64,000 nucleotides of DNA from the NCBI GenBank assembly GCA_036388895.1, contig DASVQY010000002.1, forward strand, positions 62,001 through 126,000, read 5' to 3'. The position numbers and the translations under genes are program-made. This stretch comes from SXVE01 sp036388895 (GTDB lineage Bacteria; Acidobacteriota; Blastocatellia; Pyrinomonadales; Pyrinomonadaceae). Numbering within the stretch: the first letter of the stretch is position 1; every line of letters begins with the position of its first letter. Below the pieces are notes generated by a model. It worked only from the letters and a program-made list of their open reading frames with translations. It ran no database searches and was not told the origin of the DNA. This document shows, piece by piece, positions 33,233-41,762 of the stretch.

Positions 33233-34921
33233 ATGAACGAAAAAACACGAATCGGATTAGAGATTTTGCAGGCAGCCGTTTTGCTCGGCATCCTGGGAGA
33301 TGTTTTGTTGCGCGAAACTCCCTGGGGGTTGAACGTGCTTCTTTTCATCGGCGCTTTAACCGCCGCAATGATAATGCTCGTGTTGCGCCGAAAAAGCGAA
33401 TTTTGGAGCAGACAGTCAGCGGCGCTGCACGGCGCTTTGGTTTTCTTTGCGGCAATGTTCGCCTGGCGCGATTCGGCGGAGCTGAAAATTTTCGATTCGC
33501 TCGCCATTTTGACAATTTTAGCCGTTCTTATTTTGCCCGCATTGAAAATAAAAACTCAAATTGCGGGCGTTTTTCATTATTTCGTTGGTTTCTTGTGGTC
33601 AGGAATCAGCGCCGTTTTTGCTCCGTTTCTTTTGGTTTTCGGAGACATCAGTTGGAAAACCGTTCCGCAAAAAGGCTGGTCGAAACATCTGATAGACGTT
33701 TTGCGCGGTTTGGCGATTGCCGCTCCGCTGCTCTTGATTTTCGGCGCGTTGTTTGTCGCAGCCGACGCGGTTTTTCAAGGAATCGTCGAGCAAACTCTTA
33801 ATATTCAGCCTGATGTGATAATCGGACACGTAATTCTCGCCGGATTTTTGTCCTGGATTACTGCCGGTTATTTGCGTGGTTCGTTGATCGGATTTTTTTC
33901 AGACGAGGCGAAGGATAAAACCGAAGCGGAAATAAAACCTTTTAATTTGAGCGTTACGGAAGAAGTCCGAAGCGAAAACGAAGCAGATAGTAGCGAGGAA
34001 AACAAAAAAGAATACAAATCAAAAGAAAAAACGAAACCAGACGAGAAAAGCTGGGATTGGAAAAATTTTGACAATTCGGTTTTGCCGCCTTTTTTCACGT
34101 TCGGCGTGATAGAAACTTCTATCGTTTTAGGTTTGATAAATCTTTTGTTTTTGAGTTTCGTAATCGTGCAGATTCCTTATCTTTTCGGCGGAATGGAGCT
34201 CGTGCAAAATACGCCCGATTTCAAACTCGCCGAATACGCGCGTCGGGGATTCGGCGAACTCGTCACGGTCGCCGCGCTGGTTTTACCGCTCTTACTCGTT
34301 TCGCACTGGCTTTTGCGAAAAGACAAACCGATAAACGAAAAAATTTACCGCGTTTTAGCCGGAATCCAAATCATTTTACTGTTCGTCATAATGATTTCGG
34401 CGGCACAAAGATTGTTTCTTTTGACCGGAAATTTAGGCTACGGGTTGACGACTATTCGATTCTATCCGATGGCTTTTATGATCTGGATCTCGCTCGTTTT
34501 CGTGTGGTTTGCTTTGACGGTTTTGCGCGGCGCGCGCGAACAATTTGCCTGGGGTTCGCTGTGGCTGGCGATTTTCGTTATGGGCACGCTGCACGTTTTC
34601 AATCCCGACGAATACATTGTTCGCACAAACGTCAATTTAATGCAGGAAAATCGCGACTTCGATGCCTTGTACAATTCCTCTCTGAGCGACGACGCTGTTC
34701 CTGTTTTGATTGAAACAATTCCGCAAATGAACTTTCAAGATCAATGCGCCATTAAAAATAAACTCGCGCAGCGATTAGAAAAAGCGCGCGGTGAAACCGA
34801 TTTTCGCAGTTGGAATTTTTCGCGCCAACGCGCGCGCGCATTGATGAACGAAAACGTCGAAAGTTTTGACACAACAGACTGCCCGGCGGAAACGAAAAGA
34901 TTTTATTCAAACGACTTCTAA
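33233..34921 (+). CDS. DUF4173 (or DUF4153)-type membrane protein
   Basis: 562 residues, about 12 membrane segments, with a charged cytoplasmic stretch at about 225-275. Diagnostic parts are the FGALFVAADAVFQGIVEQTL region and EYARRGFGELVTVAALVLPLLLVSHWLL, then LGYGLTTIRFYPMAFMIWISLVFVWFALTVLRG. This order is that of DUF4173 membrane proteins. The C-terminal 100 residues are soluble. GAGG lies upstream of the ATG. Function unknown. Confidence 0.85.
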   Translation: MNEKTRIGLEILQAAVLLGILGDVLLRETPWGLNVLLFIGALTAAMIMLVLRRKSEFWSRQSAALHGALVFFAAMFAWRDSAELKIFDSLAILTILAVLILPALKIKTQIAGVFHYFVGFLWSGISAVFAPFLLVFGDISWKTVPQKGWSKHLIDVLRGLAIAAPLLLIFGALFVAADAVFQGIVEQTLNIQPDVIIGHVILAGFLSWITAGYLRGSLIGFFSDEAKDKTEAEIKPFNLSVTEEVRSENEADSSEENKKEYKSKEKTKPDEKSWDWKNFDNSVLPPFFTFGVIETSIVLGLINLLFLSFVIVQIPYLFGGMELVQNTPDFKLAEYARRGFGELVTVAALVLPLLLVSHWLLRKDKPINEKIYRVLAGIQIILLFVIMISAAQRLFLLTGNLGYGLTTIRFYPMAFMIWISLVFVWFALTVLRGAREQFAWGSLWLAIFVMGTLHVFNPDEYIVRTNVNLMQENRDFDALYNSSLSDDAVPVLIETIPQMNFQDQCAIKNKLAQRLEKARGETDFRSWNFSRQRARALMNENVESFDTTDCPAETKRFYSNDF

Positions 34922-35085
34922 AAAAGAGAAACGATTTGAAAAATCTTATTACAGTTAATTTTTGATTTAGCACTGCAATTTCCTTGCTTTTTAGTTTCGT
35001 TTGTAGTTTTTTTATATGAATGCGCGACAAAAACGTGCATTCATTTTTGTGTAAAACAGCATCTAATTTTATCAATCGAAACAGA

Positions 35086-36012
35086 ATGTCAGAAAACTCT
35101 CCGAAAAATCGTGATTTTATACGCGAGTATCTTTCTTATTTACAGGTTGAAAAAGGTTTAGCAAAAAATTCGGTCGAAAGCTACGAACGCGATTTGTCGC
35201 GGCTGGAACTCTGGGCGGAGAAAAATAACTATGTTTTAACGGAACTTTCGCGAAAAGATCTGCGTGAATGGTTAATAGATCTCGCGGGAGAAAATCTTTC
35301 TGAGAATTCAAAGCGTAGAATGATCAGTGCGCTGCGCGGCTTTTATAAGTTTTTGCAATTCGACGGACATATCGCAAAAAATCCGGCAGAAGATTTGGAT
35401 GCGCCGCAGAAAGGTTCGTATTTACCGAAATTTTTGAACCGAGCTGAAATTGAAAATCTGCTCGCCGTGCCGGATGTTTCAACGGAAATCGGTTTGCGCG
35501 ACCGGGCGATTTTGGAATTGATGTACGCTTGCGGTCTGCGCGTTTCCGAAGTCTGCGATTTACAATACAAAGACATTGATTTAGATGCGGGCATTTTAAC
35601 GTGTAAAGGAAAGGGCAGCAAAATGCGACGCGTTCCAATCGGCAAAAGCGCTATTGAGTGGCTGAAAAGTTATATGATTTTGCGCCGGAAGAAAGAAAAT
35701 ATCGAAATTCAAAATATATTTGTCAGCTTTTTGGGAACCCCGATCAACCGGCAGACAATTTTTCTTTTCGTAAAAGAATATGCCGAAAAAATTGGGTTGC
35801 CCGACGTTTCGCCGCATACGATCAGACACAGCTTCGCCACGCATCTGGTTCAAAACAGCGCGGACATCCGTTCGGTTCAGCAAATGCTCGGTCACGCCGA
35901 TATTTCAACGACGCAGGTTTACACGCATATCACTGACGCGCATTTGCGAAAAACGTACGAAAAATTTCATCCGCGAGCTCGCGCCGGTGTAAAAACCGAT
36001 GAAACTGATTAA
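35086..36012 (+). CDS. xerD: tyrosine recombinase XerD/XerC-type
   Basis: 308 residues from the ATG at 35086; the longer frame from 35020 adds an unlikely leader. The N-terminal SAM-like core-binding domain (about 10-92) contains FIREYLSYLQVEKGLAKNSVESY. The catalytic domain has R152 (CGLRVSE), the lysine in CKGKGSKMRRVP, H244 and R247 (HTIRHSFATHL), H270 (LGHADISTTQVY) and nucleophile Y279. It resolves chromosome dimers at dif with a partner. Whether it is XerC or XerD cannot be told here. A tRNA cluster follows. Confidence 0.92.
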   Translation: MSENSPKNRDFIREYLSYLQVEKGLAKNSVESYERDLSRLELWAEKNNYVLTELSRKDLREWLIDLAGENLSENSKRRMISALRGFYKFLQFDGHIAKNPAEDLDAPQKGSYLPKFLNRAEIENLLAVPDVSTEIGLRDRAILELMYACGLRVSEVCDLQYKDIDLDAGILTCKGKGSKMRRVPIGKSAIEWLKSYMILRRKKENIEIQNIFVSFLGTPINRQTIFLFVKEYAEKIGLPDVSPHTIRHSFATHLVQNSADIRSVQQMLGHADISTTQVYTHITDAHLRKTYEKFHPRARAGVKTDETD

Positions 36013-36110
36013 CAGCCACTTTCGTGACTTGCATGTTAGCCAAATCTTAGATAATATGTGAAATTTGCTAAACGGCTCAGAAAGTTGGTAGCATTGATAA
36101 TAAATTAGAA

Positions 36111-36198
36111 GCATGGGTGGTCGAGCGGTCAATGGCATCGGGCTGTAAACCCGACGGATTAATTTCCTACGTAGGTTCAAATCCTACCCCATGCACCA
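36111..36198 (+). tRNA. tRNA-Tyr (GUA)
   Basis: Class II tRNA with a long variable arm. Acceptor stem GCATGGG pairs with CCCATGC, and CCA is encoded at 36196-36198. Anticodon GTA is at 36145-36147 in the loop CTGTAAA. The T-loop reads GGTTCAAATCC. Confidence 0.95.
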
Positions 36199-36201
36199 TA
36201 A

Positions 36202-36277
<76 letters not shown>

Positions 36278-36314
36278 AATTTTTTAGCGAGTTTGTTAAA
36301 TTTTGAAGAGCCAA

Positions 36315-36389
<75 letters not shown>

Positions 36390-36437
36390 TATAATTTACA
36401 ATAATTTTATAAGTTCGACTGGAGACATAAATAAAAA

Positions 36438-37625
36438 ATGAGTAAAGAGAAGTTTGATAGAAGTAAACCGCACGTGAATATCGGAACAATCGGACACGTC
36501 GACCACGGCAAAACGACATTGACCGCCGCCATTACGAAAGTAATGGCGAAGAACAATCCGAAGCTGGCATTCAGATCGTTTGATTCGATCGATAATGCGC
36601 CGGAAGAAAAAGCGCGCGGCATTACGATTGCCACCTCGCACGTCGAATACGAAACGGCGAGTCGTCACTACGCGCACGTCGATTGTCCGGGACACGCCGA
36701 CTACGTGAAAAACATGATTACCGGTGCTGCTCAGATGGACGGAGCTATTCTGGTCGTAGCAGCAACGGACGGACCGATGCCGCAAACCAGAGAACACATT
36801 CTGCTTGGTCGTCAGGTCGGCATTCCGGCGATGGTTGTGTTTATGAACAAAGTCGATATGGTCGATGACGAAGAGCTTCTTGAACTGGTCGAACTCGAAG
36901 TCAGAGAACTGCTCTCCAGTTACGAATTTCCCGGCGACGATATTCCTGTCGTCAAAGGATCGGCGCTCAAAGCCTTAGAAGGCGACCCGAAATGGGAAGC
37001 GACCGTAGAAGAGCTGATGCAGTCAGTTGACGATTACATTCCGACGCCGGAACGCGCGGTTGACCAGCCTTTCCTAATGCCGGTTGAAGACATCTTCACC
37101 ATTCAGGGACGCGGAACGGTCGCCACCGGTAGAATCGAACGCGGCATTGTCAGAGTCAATGAAGCGGTCGAAATCGTCGGCATCAAGGACACGCGCCAGT
37201 CGGTTTGCACGGGCGTTGAGATGTTCAAAAAACTCCTCGACGAAGGACGCGCCGGAGACAACGTCGGTTTGTTGCTCAGAGGCGTTGAAAGAAAAGAAAT
37301 CGAACGCGGACAGGTAATAGCAAAACCGGGAACGATTACTCCGCACACGAAATTCAAAGCCGAAGCATATGTTTTGACGAAAGAAGAAGGCGGACGACAC
37401 ACACCTTTCTTTACCGGATACCGACCGCAGTTTTATTTCAGAACAACGGATGTAACGGGAGTAGCGCATTTGCCGTCGGGAGTAGAAATGGTCATGCCGG
37501 GCGATAACATTGCAATGGAAATCGAATTGATTGCACCGATTGCAATGGAAAAAGGATTGAGATTCGCTATCAGAGAAGGCGGCAGAACAGTCGGAGCAGG
37601 CACAGTTTCTGAAATTGTTGAGTAA
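36438..37625 (+). CDS. tuf: elongation factor Tu
   Basis: 395 residues. It delivers aminoacyl-tRNA to the ribosome. G1 GHVDHGKT, RGITIATSHVEYET (switch I), G3 DCPGHADY, G4 NKVDM and G5 GSALKALEG are all present. Domain II includes EDIFTIQGRGTVATGRIERG, and domain III RHTPFFTGYRPQFYFRTTDVTG. Switch I reads GITIATSH where most bacteria have GITINTAH. The gene lies in the tRNA-tuf-rpmG-tRNA-secE block. Confidence 0.99.
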   Translation: MSKEKFDRSKPHVNIGTIGHVDHGKTTLTAAITKVMAKNNPKLAFRSFDSIDNAPEEKARGITIATSHVEYETASRHYAHVDCPGHADYVKNMITGAAQMDGAILVVAATDGPMPQTREHILLGRQVGIPAMVVFMNKVDMVDDEELLELVELEVRELLSSYEFPGDDIPVVKGSALKALEGDPKWEATVEELMQSVDDYIPTPERAVDQPFLMPVEDIFTIQGRGTVATGRIERGIVRVNEAVEIVGIKDTRQSVCTGVEMFKKLLDEGRAGDNVGLLLRGVERKEIERGQVIAKPGTITPHTKFKAEAYVLTKEEGGRHTPFFTGYRPQFYFRTTDVTGVAHLPSGVEMVMPGDNIAMEIELIAPIAMEKGLRFAIREGGRTVGAGTVSEIVE

Positions 37626-37645
37626 AGAAAAATTAGGTTGTAGTT

Positions 37646-37798
37646 ATGCCAAGAGATAACATTATTTTACAGTGTACCGAGTGCAAAGAGCGCAATTACG
37701 TCACGACGAAAAATAAGAAAACAACGCCGGAAAGGCTTGAATTCAAAAAATATTGCCGTCGCTGTCGTTGTCATACGCCGCACAAGGAAAATAAATAA
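37646..37798 (+). CDS. rpmG: 50S ribosomal protein L33
   Basis: 50 residues, MPRDNIILQCTECKERNYVT at the start and TPERLEFKKYCRRCRCHTPH at the end. The cysteine pairs C10/C13 and C37/C40 make it the zinc-binding L33 form. It is too short for long-ORF screens. It starts 20 bp after tuf and precedes tRNA-Trp, the common order. Confidence 0.97.
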   Translation: MPRDNIILQCTECKERNYVTTKNKKTTPERLEFKKYCRRCRCHTPHKENK

Positions 37799-37819
37799 TT
37801 TAGCTTGAAAGTAAAAGGT

Positions 37820-37857
37820 GGAGAGTGGCGAGTTGGAATTTTTACTCGCCACTCTCC
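37820..37857. repeat. perfect 14-bp hairpin after rpmG
   Basis: GGAGAGTGGCGAGT at 37820-37833 and its exact complement at 37844-37857 enclose a 10-nt loop ending in TTTTT. It separates rpmG from tRNA-Trp. It could be an RNA-processing site that releases the tRNA or a weak terminator; no T-run follows. Confidence 0.7.
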
Positions 37858-37881
37858 TTCACTACTCTCAAACGAGTTTAC

Positions 37882-37957
37882 AGGGGTATGGTGTCAATGG
37901 TTAGCATGGAGGTCTCCAAAACCTTAGGTCCGGGTTCGAGTCCTGGTACCCCTGCCA
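37882..37957 (+). tRNA. tRNA-Trp (CCA)
   Basis: Acceptor AGGGGTA pairs with TACCCCT, then G and encoded CCA. The anticodon loop CTCCAAA gives CCA, and the T-arm is CCGGGTTCGAGTCCTGG. Located between rpmG and secE, as in many bacteria. Confidence 0.96.
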
Positions 37958-37981
37958 TAATAAATTTTAGGAGAAAAACAA

Positions 37982-38227
37982 GTGTCAGAAGCAGTTGACA
38001 CCTTAGACAATCAGAATAAAGAAAAAGAAGGCGTCGGCGATTTTATACGTCATACGCGTGAAGAGTTGGATAAAACAACTTTTCCTTCTTCGGAAGACGT
38101 AAAAAATACGACAATTATTGTTATTGTTAGCGTCATTTTCTTTGCTCTTTATTTATTTTTAGTTGATCACGCCTGGACGTATCTTTTAGACGGTTTGACG
38201 TGGTTGGTTAACAGCATTGTCGGTTAA
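37982..38227 (+). CDS. secE: preprotein translocase subunit SecE
   Basis: 81 residues from a GTG start with AGGAG about 8 nt upstream. The amphipathic helix GVGDFIRHTREELDKTTFPSSEDVKNTT precedes a single membrane segment (about 45-65, IIVIVSVIFFALYLFLV). That is the short one-TM SecE found outside Enterobacteria. It forms the SecYEG channel. It is followed by nusG after 13 bp. Confidence 0.95.
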   Translation: MSEAVDTLDNQNKEKEGVGDFIRHTREELDKTTFPSSEDVKNTTIIVIVSVIFFALYLFLVDHAWTYLLDGLTWLVNSIVG

Positions 38228-38240
38228 TAAGGATTAAATA

Positions 38241-38801
38241 ATGAGGCAGTGGTATTTTATCCACACATATTCTGGGCATGAAAACAAAGTGGTCGAAAGC
38301 CTTAACGCGCGCATACGCGATATGGAACTGGGCGAGCAAATCACGGAAGTTTTACTGCCGAAGGAAACGGTTGTCGAAATGCGCGGGAACAAGCGCATCG
38401 AATCGTCGCGTATGTTTTACCCGGGCTATGTTCTGGTTGAAATTGAATGCGACGATAAAGGAAAAATTCCCGACAATGTTTTCCACGCGATTAAATCAAC
38501 GCCGAAAGTTACGGGTTTTTTGGGCGGAAAGAATCCTACGCCGCTGACGCAGTCGGAAGTAGATCAGATTGTTCACAACATAGAGGTTGCGACGGAAAAA
38601 CCGAAACCGAAATTTTCTTACGAAGTCGGCGAAGTCGTTCGCATCAAGTCGGGACCGTTCGCAAGTTTTACCGGCAAAGTAGAAGAGATAAACGAAGAGA
38701 AATCTACTTTGAAAGTTTCGATTACAATTTTCGGACGATCAACGCCTTATGAACTGAACTTTTTAGACGTTGAAAAAGTTACTTTTGCAGAAGAAGAATA
38801 A
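38241..38801 (+). CDS. nusG: transcription termination/antitermination protein NusG
   Basis: 186 residues. The NGN domain starts RQWYFIHTYSGHENKVVESL and has FYPGYVLVEIE and TPKVTGFLGG. The C-terminal KOW domain is VGEVVRIKSGPFASFTGKVEEINEEKSTLKV. It binds RNA polymerase and links it to Rho or the ribosome. Standard secE-nusG-rplK order. Confidence 0.98.
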   Translation: MRQWYFIHTYSGHENKVVESLNARIRDMELGEQITEVLLPKETVVEMRGNKRIESSRMFYPGYVLVEIECDDKGKIPDNVFHAIKSTPKVTGFLGGKNPTPLTQSEVDQIVHNIEVATEKPKPKFSYEVGEVVRIKSGPFASFTGKVEEINEEKSTLKVSITIFGRSTPYELNFLDVEKVTFAEEE

Positions 38802-38814
38802 AAGGATTTTGTAA

Positions 38815-38908
38815 TTTTGATTTGCTTTAATAAATAAAGAGAATCAAATTTACGTTTATAAAAAATTAAGAGGACATTTTTGAGTTTATTACAAATAAAA
38901 ACTCAAAA
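38815..38908. repeat. two hairpins in the nusG-rplK gap
   Basis: The first hairpin pairs TTTGATT with AATCAAA and CTTTA with TAAAG (about 38818-38850). The second is a perfect 10-bp stem, 38878-38887 with 38899-38908 (TTTTGAGTTT and its complement), ending 15 nt before the rplK start. The rplK-rplA mRNA leader is where L1 feedback binds in other bacteria; these hairpins may take part, but no clear L1 site is recognised. Confidence 0.5.
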
Positions 38909-38922
38909 TCGTAAATCTAAGA

Positions 38923-39351
38923 ATGGCTAAAAAAATTACAGGTTACATTAAGTTGCAAATCCCTGCCGGTAAAGCAAATCCGGCTCCGCCGATTGGACCG
39001 GCACTCGGTCAACACGGCGTGAATATTATGGAGTTTTGTAAGGCGTTCAACGCAAAAACTGCTAATGATGATCCGGATATGAAAGTTCCGGTTGTTATTA
39101 CGGTTTACGGTGACCGCTCTTTTACGTTTGAAACAAAAACTCCGCCGGCGGCTGACTTGATTCGCAAAGCGTCTGGAATTCCGAAAGGTTCGGGAAAACC
39201 GAATAAAGAAAAAATCGGAACAATTTCACGCGGACAAATTGAAGAAATCGCCAGAAAGAAAATGCCGGATTTGAACACAACGAATATTGAATCGGCAGTT
39301 AAAACAATTGAAGGAACGGCTAAAAGCATGGGACTGACAATTGAAGGATAA
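38923..39351 (+). CDS. rplK: 50S ribosomal protein L11
   Basis: 142 residues. GYIKLQIPAGKANPAPPIGPALGQHGVNIMEFCKAFN is the conserved N-terminal domain with the flexible proline-rich loop. KTPPAADLIRKASGIPKGSG and the C-terminal RNA-binding domain follow. It forms the GTPase-associated centre with the L10-L12 stalk encoded downstream. Confidence 0.98.
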   Translation: MAKKITGYIKLQIPAGKANPAPPIGPALGQHGVNIMEFCKAFNAKTANDDPDMKVPVVITVYGDRSFTFETKTPPAADLIRKASGIPKGSGKPNKEKIGTISRGQIEEIARKKMPDLNTTNIESAVKTIEGTAKSMGLTIEG

Positions 39352-39464
39352 AGAATAAGGCTAACGGATAAAGTAAAAAATATTTTTAATCTTTATCGTT
39401 GCGCCTACAACCTTTATAAAATGGGAGAATTGCAAAAGCAATTCGTTAAGACCTTGGAGGTAAA

Positions 39465-40160
39465 ATGGCTAAAAGTGGAAAGAAATACCGCGCGGCACTG
39501 GAAAAAATTGAGCCGGGCAAAAAATATACGCTCGAAGATGCGATTAGTAAATTAAAAGAAATCAAATTTGCAAACTTTGACGAAACAGTCGAACTGACAA
39601 TGTGGCTCGGCGTTGACCCCCGCAAAGCCGATCAGCTCGTTAGAGGAACAATCGTTCTTCCTCACGGTCTAGGCGGAAAAACCAAAACAGTCGTCGTTAT
39701 CGCACAAGGCGATAAAATCAGAGAAGCCGAAGAAGCAGGAGCGGATTTAGCGGGCGGAGATGACATTGTTGACAGAATTAAAGGCGGCTGGCTCGATTTC
39801 GACGCTTTGATTGCGACGCCTGATATGATGGGTAAAGTCGGTCAGCTCGGAAAAATCTTAGGTCCTCGCGGGCTGATGCCGAATCCGAAAACCGGAACGG
39901 TAACAATGGACGTGCGAACGGCGATTCAGGAAACGAAAGCCGGTAAAGTTGAATATCGCGTTGACAAGACGGGCGTTATCCATAGCCCGGTCGGAAAAGT
40001 TTCTTTTGACGACGCGAAACTTCTGGAAAATACCAGAACTTTAATCAACGCTGTAATTAAGGCGAAACCGACGACGGCAAAAGGACGTTATTTGAAAAAA
40101 ATTAACGTTGCGGCAACAATGAGCCCGGGCGTTTTGCTCGATGAGTTATCTTACGTTTAA
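39465..40160 (+). CDS. rplA: 50S ribosomal protein L1
   Basis: 231 residues. SGKKYRAALEKIEPGKKYTLEDAI and the signature KILGPRGLMPNPKTGTVT are diagnostic. TTGGAGG is 4-5 nt upstream. A GAATTGC/GCAATTC hairpin (39427-39444) precedes it. L1 is the stalk protein and, in other bacteria, the repressor of its own operon. Confidence 0.98.
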   Translation: MAKSGKKYRAALEKIEPGKKYTLEDAISKLKEIKFANFDETVELTMWLGVDPRKADQLVRGTIVLPHGLGGKTKTVVVIAQGDKIREAEEAGADLAGGDDIVDRIKGGWLDFDALIATPDMMGKVGQLGKILGPRGLMPNPKTGTVTMDVRTAIQETKAGKVEYRVDKTGVIHSPVGKVSFDDAKLLENTRTLINAVIKAKPTTAKGRYLKKINVAATMSPGVLLDELSYV

Positions 40161-40184
40161 GAGTGAGGTGCTAAAAGAATATTT

Positions 40185-40712
40185 ATGAAAACCAGAGAAA
40201 GAAAACAAGAAGATTTGAACGCCCTCACGGAGCAGTTGAACAATTCAAAATCGGCGATGGTCGTCGGTTTTAACAAACTGACCGTTAATAAAGATCAGGA
40301 GTTTCGCAATCAACTGCGCGATGCTGGAGCAAATTATCAAGTCGTTAAAAATACGATTGCGCGCATTGCCGTAAAAGGAACGCCGTACGAAGGCGCAAGC
40401 GAATATTTCAAAGGCGTCACGGCAATTGCCTGGACTGAAAACGATCCGGTTGTTTTGTCGAAAGCGGTTTCAAAGTTCGTGAAGGACAACGCCGACATTT
40501 ACACGTTCAAAGCTGGCGTTGTCGAAGGCAAAGTCGTAAATTTATCGCAGGTTGAAGCAATCGCGAGCTTGCCTTCAAAAGAAGAACTTATCTCCAAACT
40601 TTTGTTTGTTATCAATGCTCAAGCGCAACGCATTGCAACGGTTATCAATGCCGTTCCGCGTAACCTTGCAGTAGTAATCAAACAAATCGGAGATAAAAAA
40701 GAAGATCAATAA
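40185..40712 (+). CDS. rplJ: 50S ribosomal protein L10
   Basis: 175 residues. LNALTEQLNNSKSAMVVGFNKLTV and VVKNTIARIAVKGTPYE are typical. The C-terminal helix that binds L7/L12 dimers is present. A gap of about 250 bp separates it from rplL, which usually follows closely. Confidence 0.97.
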   Translation: MKTRERKQEDLNALTEQLNNSKSAMVVGFNKLTVNKDQEFRNQLRDAGANYQVVKNTIARIAVKGTPYEGASEYFKGVTAIAWTENDPVVLSKAVSKFVKDNADIYTFKAGVVEGKVVNLSQVEAIASLPSKEELISKLLFVINAQAQRIATVINAVPRNLAVVIKQIGDKKEDQ

Positions 40713-40963
40713 TTTTTGTTTTGGATGAGGGTAGAGTTTTACACAATATCTGAGTCCGAAAATAACAAAAGCCGTACTCAAGGAAAACGAGCGAAGCAAT
40801 TGTCAGGTTGCTTTGCGGCTCAGACGCTTTTTGTGATGGAGATGCAACCGGAATAAACGCGTCCCGTGGGTTCTCGCGGCTGACACAAACAAAGCCGTTA
40901 ATATTCAATATTAACGATTTATAAATAAAACACAGAACCCTATTGGAGGATTAATATAAAGTT
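40713..40963 (+). promoter_or_regulatory. structured rplJ-rplL intergenic leader
   Basis: TCTGAG (40749-40754) can pair with CTCAGA (40819-40824). Within it, GCGAAGCAA (40791-40799) can pair with TTGCTTTGC (40808-40816, one mismatch). CTTTTT follows at 40827-40832, like an attenuator. Near the end, CGTTAATATT (40896-40905) and its complement (40907-40916) form a second palindrome. GGAGG precedes rplL at about 40945. There is no coding frame. Confidence 0.5.
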
Positions 40964-41353
40964 ATGGCAATAACACAAGATGAAATCGTAGAACACTTTA
41001 AAAGTATGACATTGCTTGAGGCTTCCGAACTAGTAAAGAGATTGGAAGATACCTTTGGCGTTTCAGCAGCAGCAGCGGCTGTTGCAGCTGCGCCTGCTGC
41101 TGCCGGCGGCGGCGACGCCGCCCCTGCGGCGGAAGAAAAAGACGCTTTTGATGTCGTGTTGACGGCAGCTGGCGGCAACAAAATTGCCGTTATTAAAGTC
41201 GTCCGTGAAGTCGTTGCCGGTCTCGGTTTGAAAGAAGCCAAAGAATTGGTTGACGGCGCACCGAAACCGATCAAAGAAGGCGTATCCAAAGACGAAGCCG
41301 AAGAAATCAAAACCAAATTGACCGACGCGGGCGCGACGGTCGAAGTCAAATAA
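40964..41353 (+). CDS. rplL: 50S ribosomal protein L7/L12
   Basis: 129 residues. The N-terminal dimerisation domain (MTLLEASELVKRLEDTFGVS) is followed by an Ala/Gly hinge (about 36-58) and the C-terminal domain (KIAVIKVVREVVAGLGLKEAKELVDGAPKPIKEGVSKDEAEEIK). The hinge is long, with runs of alanine. It forms the ribosomal stalk that recruits translation GTPases. Confidence 0.98.
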   Translation: MAITQDEIVEHFKSMTLLEASELVKRLEDTFGVSAAAAAVAAAPAAAGGGDAAPAAEEKDAFDVVLTAAGGNKIAVIKVVREVVAGLGLKEAKELVDGAPKPIKEGVSKDEAEEIKTKLTDAGATVEVK

Positions 41354-41762
41354 TTTTTGCCAACTAAAATTCGTCCGGCTGCATCTTAAATCAGCATTCG
41401 GTTGAAGTTCGGCAATTAAGTTGTTAGACTAAAAGGCAAGCGTTTGAAACTGTAAAAGTTTTCAGCGCTTGCCGCATTTTATCGGATTTGAAATTTACGG
41501 CTGTGTAAAGCCTTGTTTCTTTTGGTTTCAGAGCGATTTTTTCGCAAATAAAAGTGGAGAGTTGGTGTCTTTTTCGGCACTCTCAAAAAAATCAATAACA
41601 GCGAACAACTGCTGAAATAAGCGGTCAGGGAATACTTTTCTCTCGACCGCATTTGCCGTCTTTTGTTGATATTTTATAAGGGAGACTTATGCTAAAAGCA
41701 TCCTATCAACAAAAGATTATTTAATCAACACATTTTTTCTCTAGACCTGTTTTTATAAAATT
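41354..41762 (+). promoter_or_regulatory. rpoB leader with multiple hairpins
   Basis: No long gene. A strong stem (GGCAAGCG at 41435-41442 with 41466-41473) is followed by GCATTTT. A second stem is 41557-41562 with 41579-41584. A third pairs GCGGTC (41621-41626) with GACCGC (41645-41650). A fourth, perfect 13-bp stem (41659-41671 with 41704-41716) encloses the start of a small ORF. The arrangement suggests attenuation or RNase processing between ribosomal-protein and polymerase genes. Confidence 0.6.
41689..41724 (+). CDS. candidate upstream ORF (leader peptide) before rpoB
   Basis: Eleven codons, MLKASYQQKII, then TAA, ending 38 bp before rpoB. GGGAG sits 5 nt before the ATG. The ATG lies in the loop of a 13-bp hairpin, and the peptide's codons 6-10 form its right arm, so translation would open it. 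Such leader peptides often control downstream expression, but this could be chance. Confidence 0.4.
   Translation: MLKASYQQKII

Noticed and set aside
33199..33801. 200-residue + strand ORF rich in Arg and Phe
   Set aside because: It overlaps the DUF4173-type gene in another frame and has the composition of a shadow frame (R/F-rich, no domain).
35596..35895. 99-residue minus-strand ORF opposite xerD
   Set aside because: Shadow frame of a well-supported recombinase gene.
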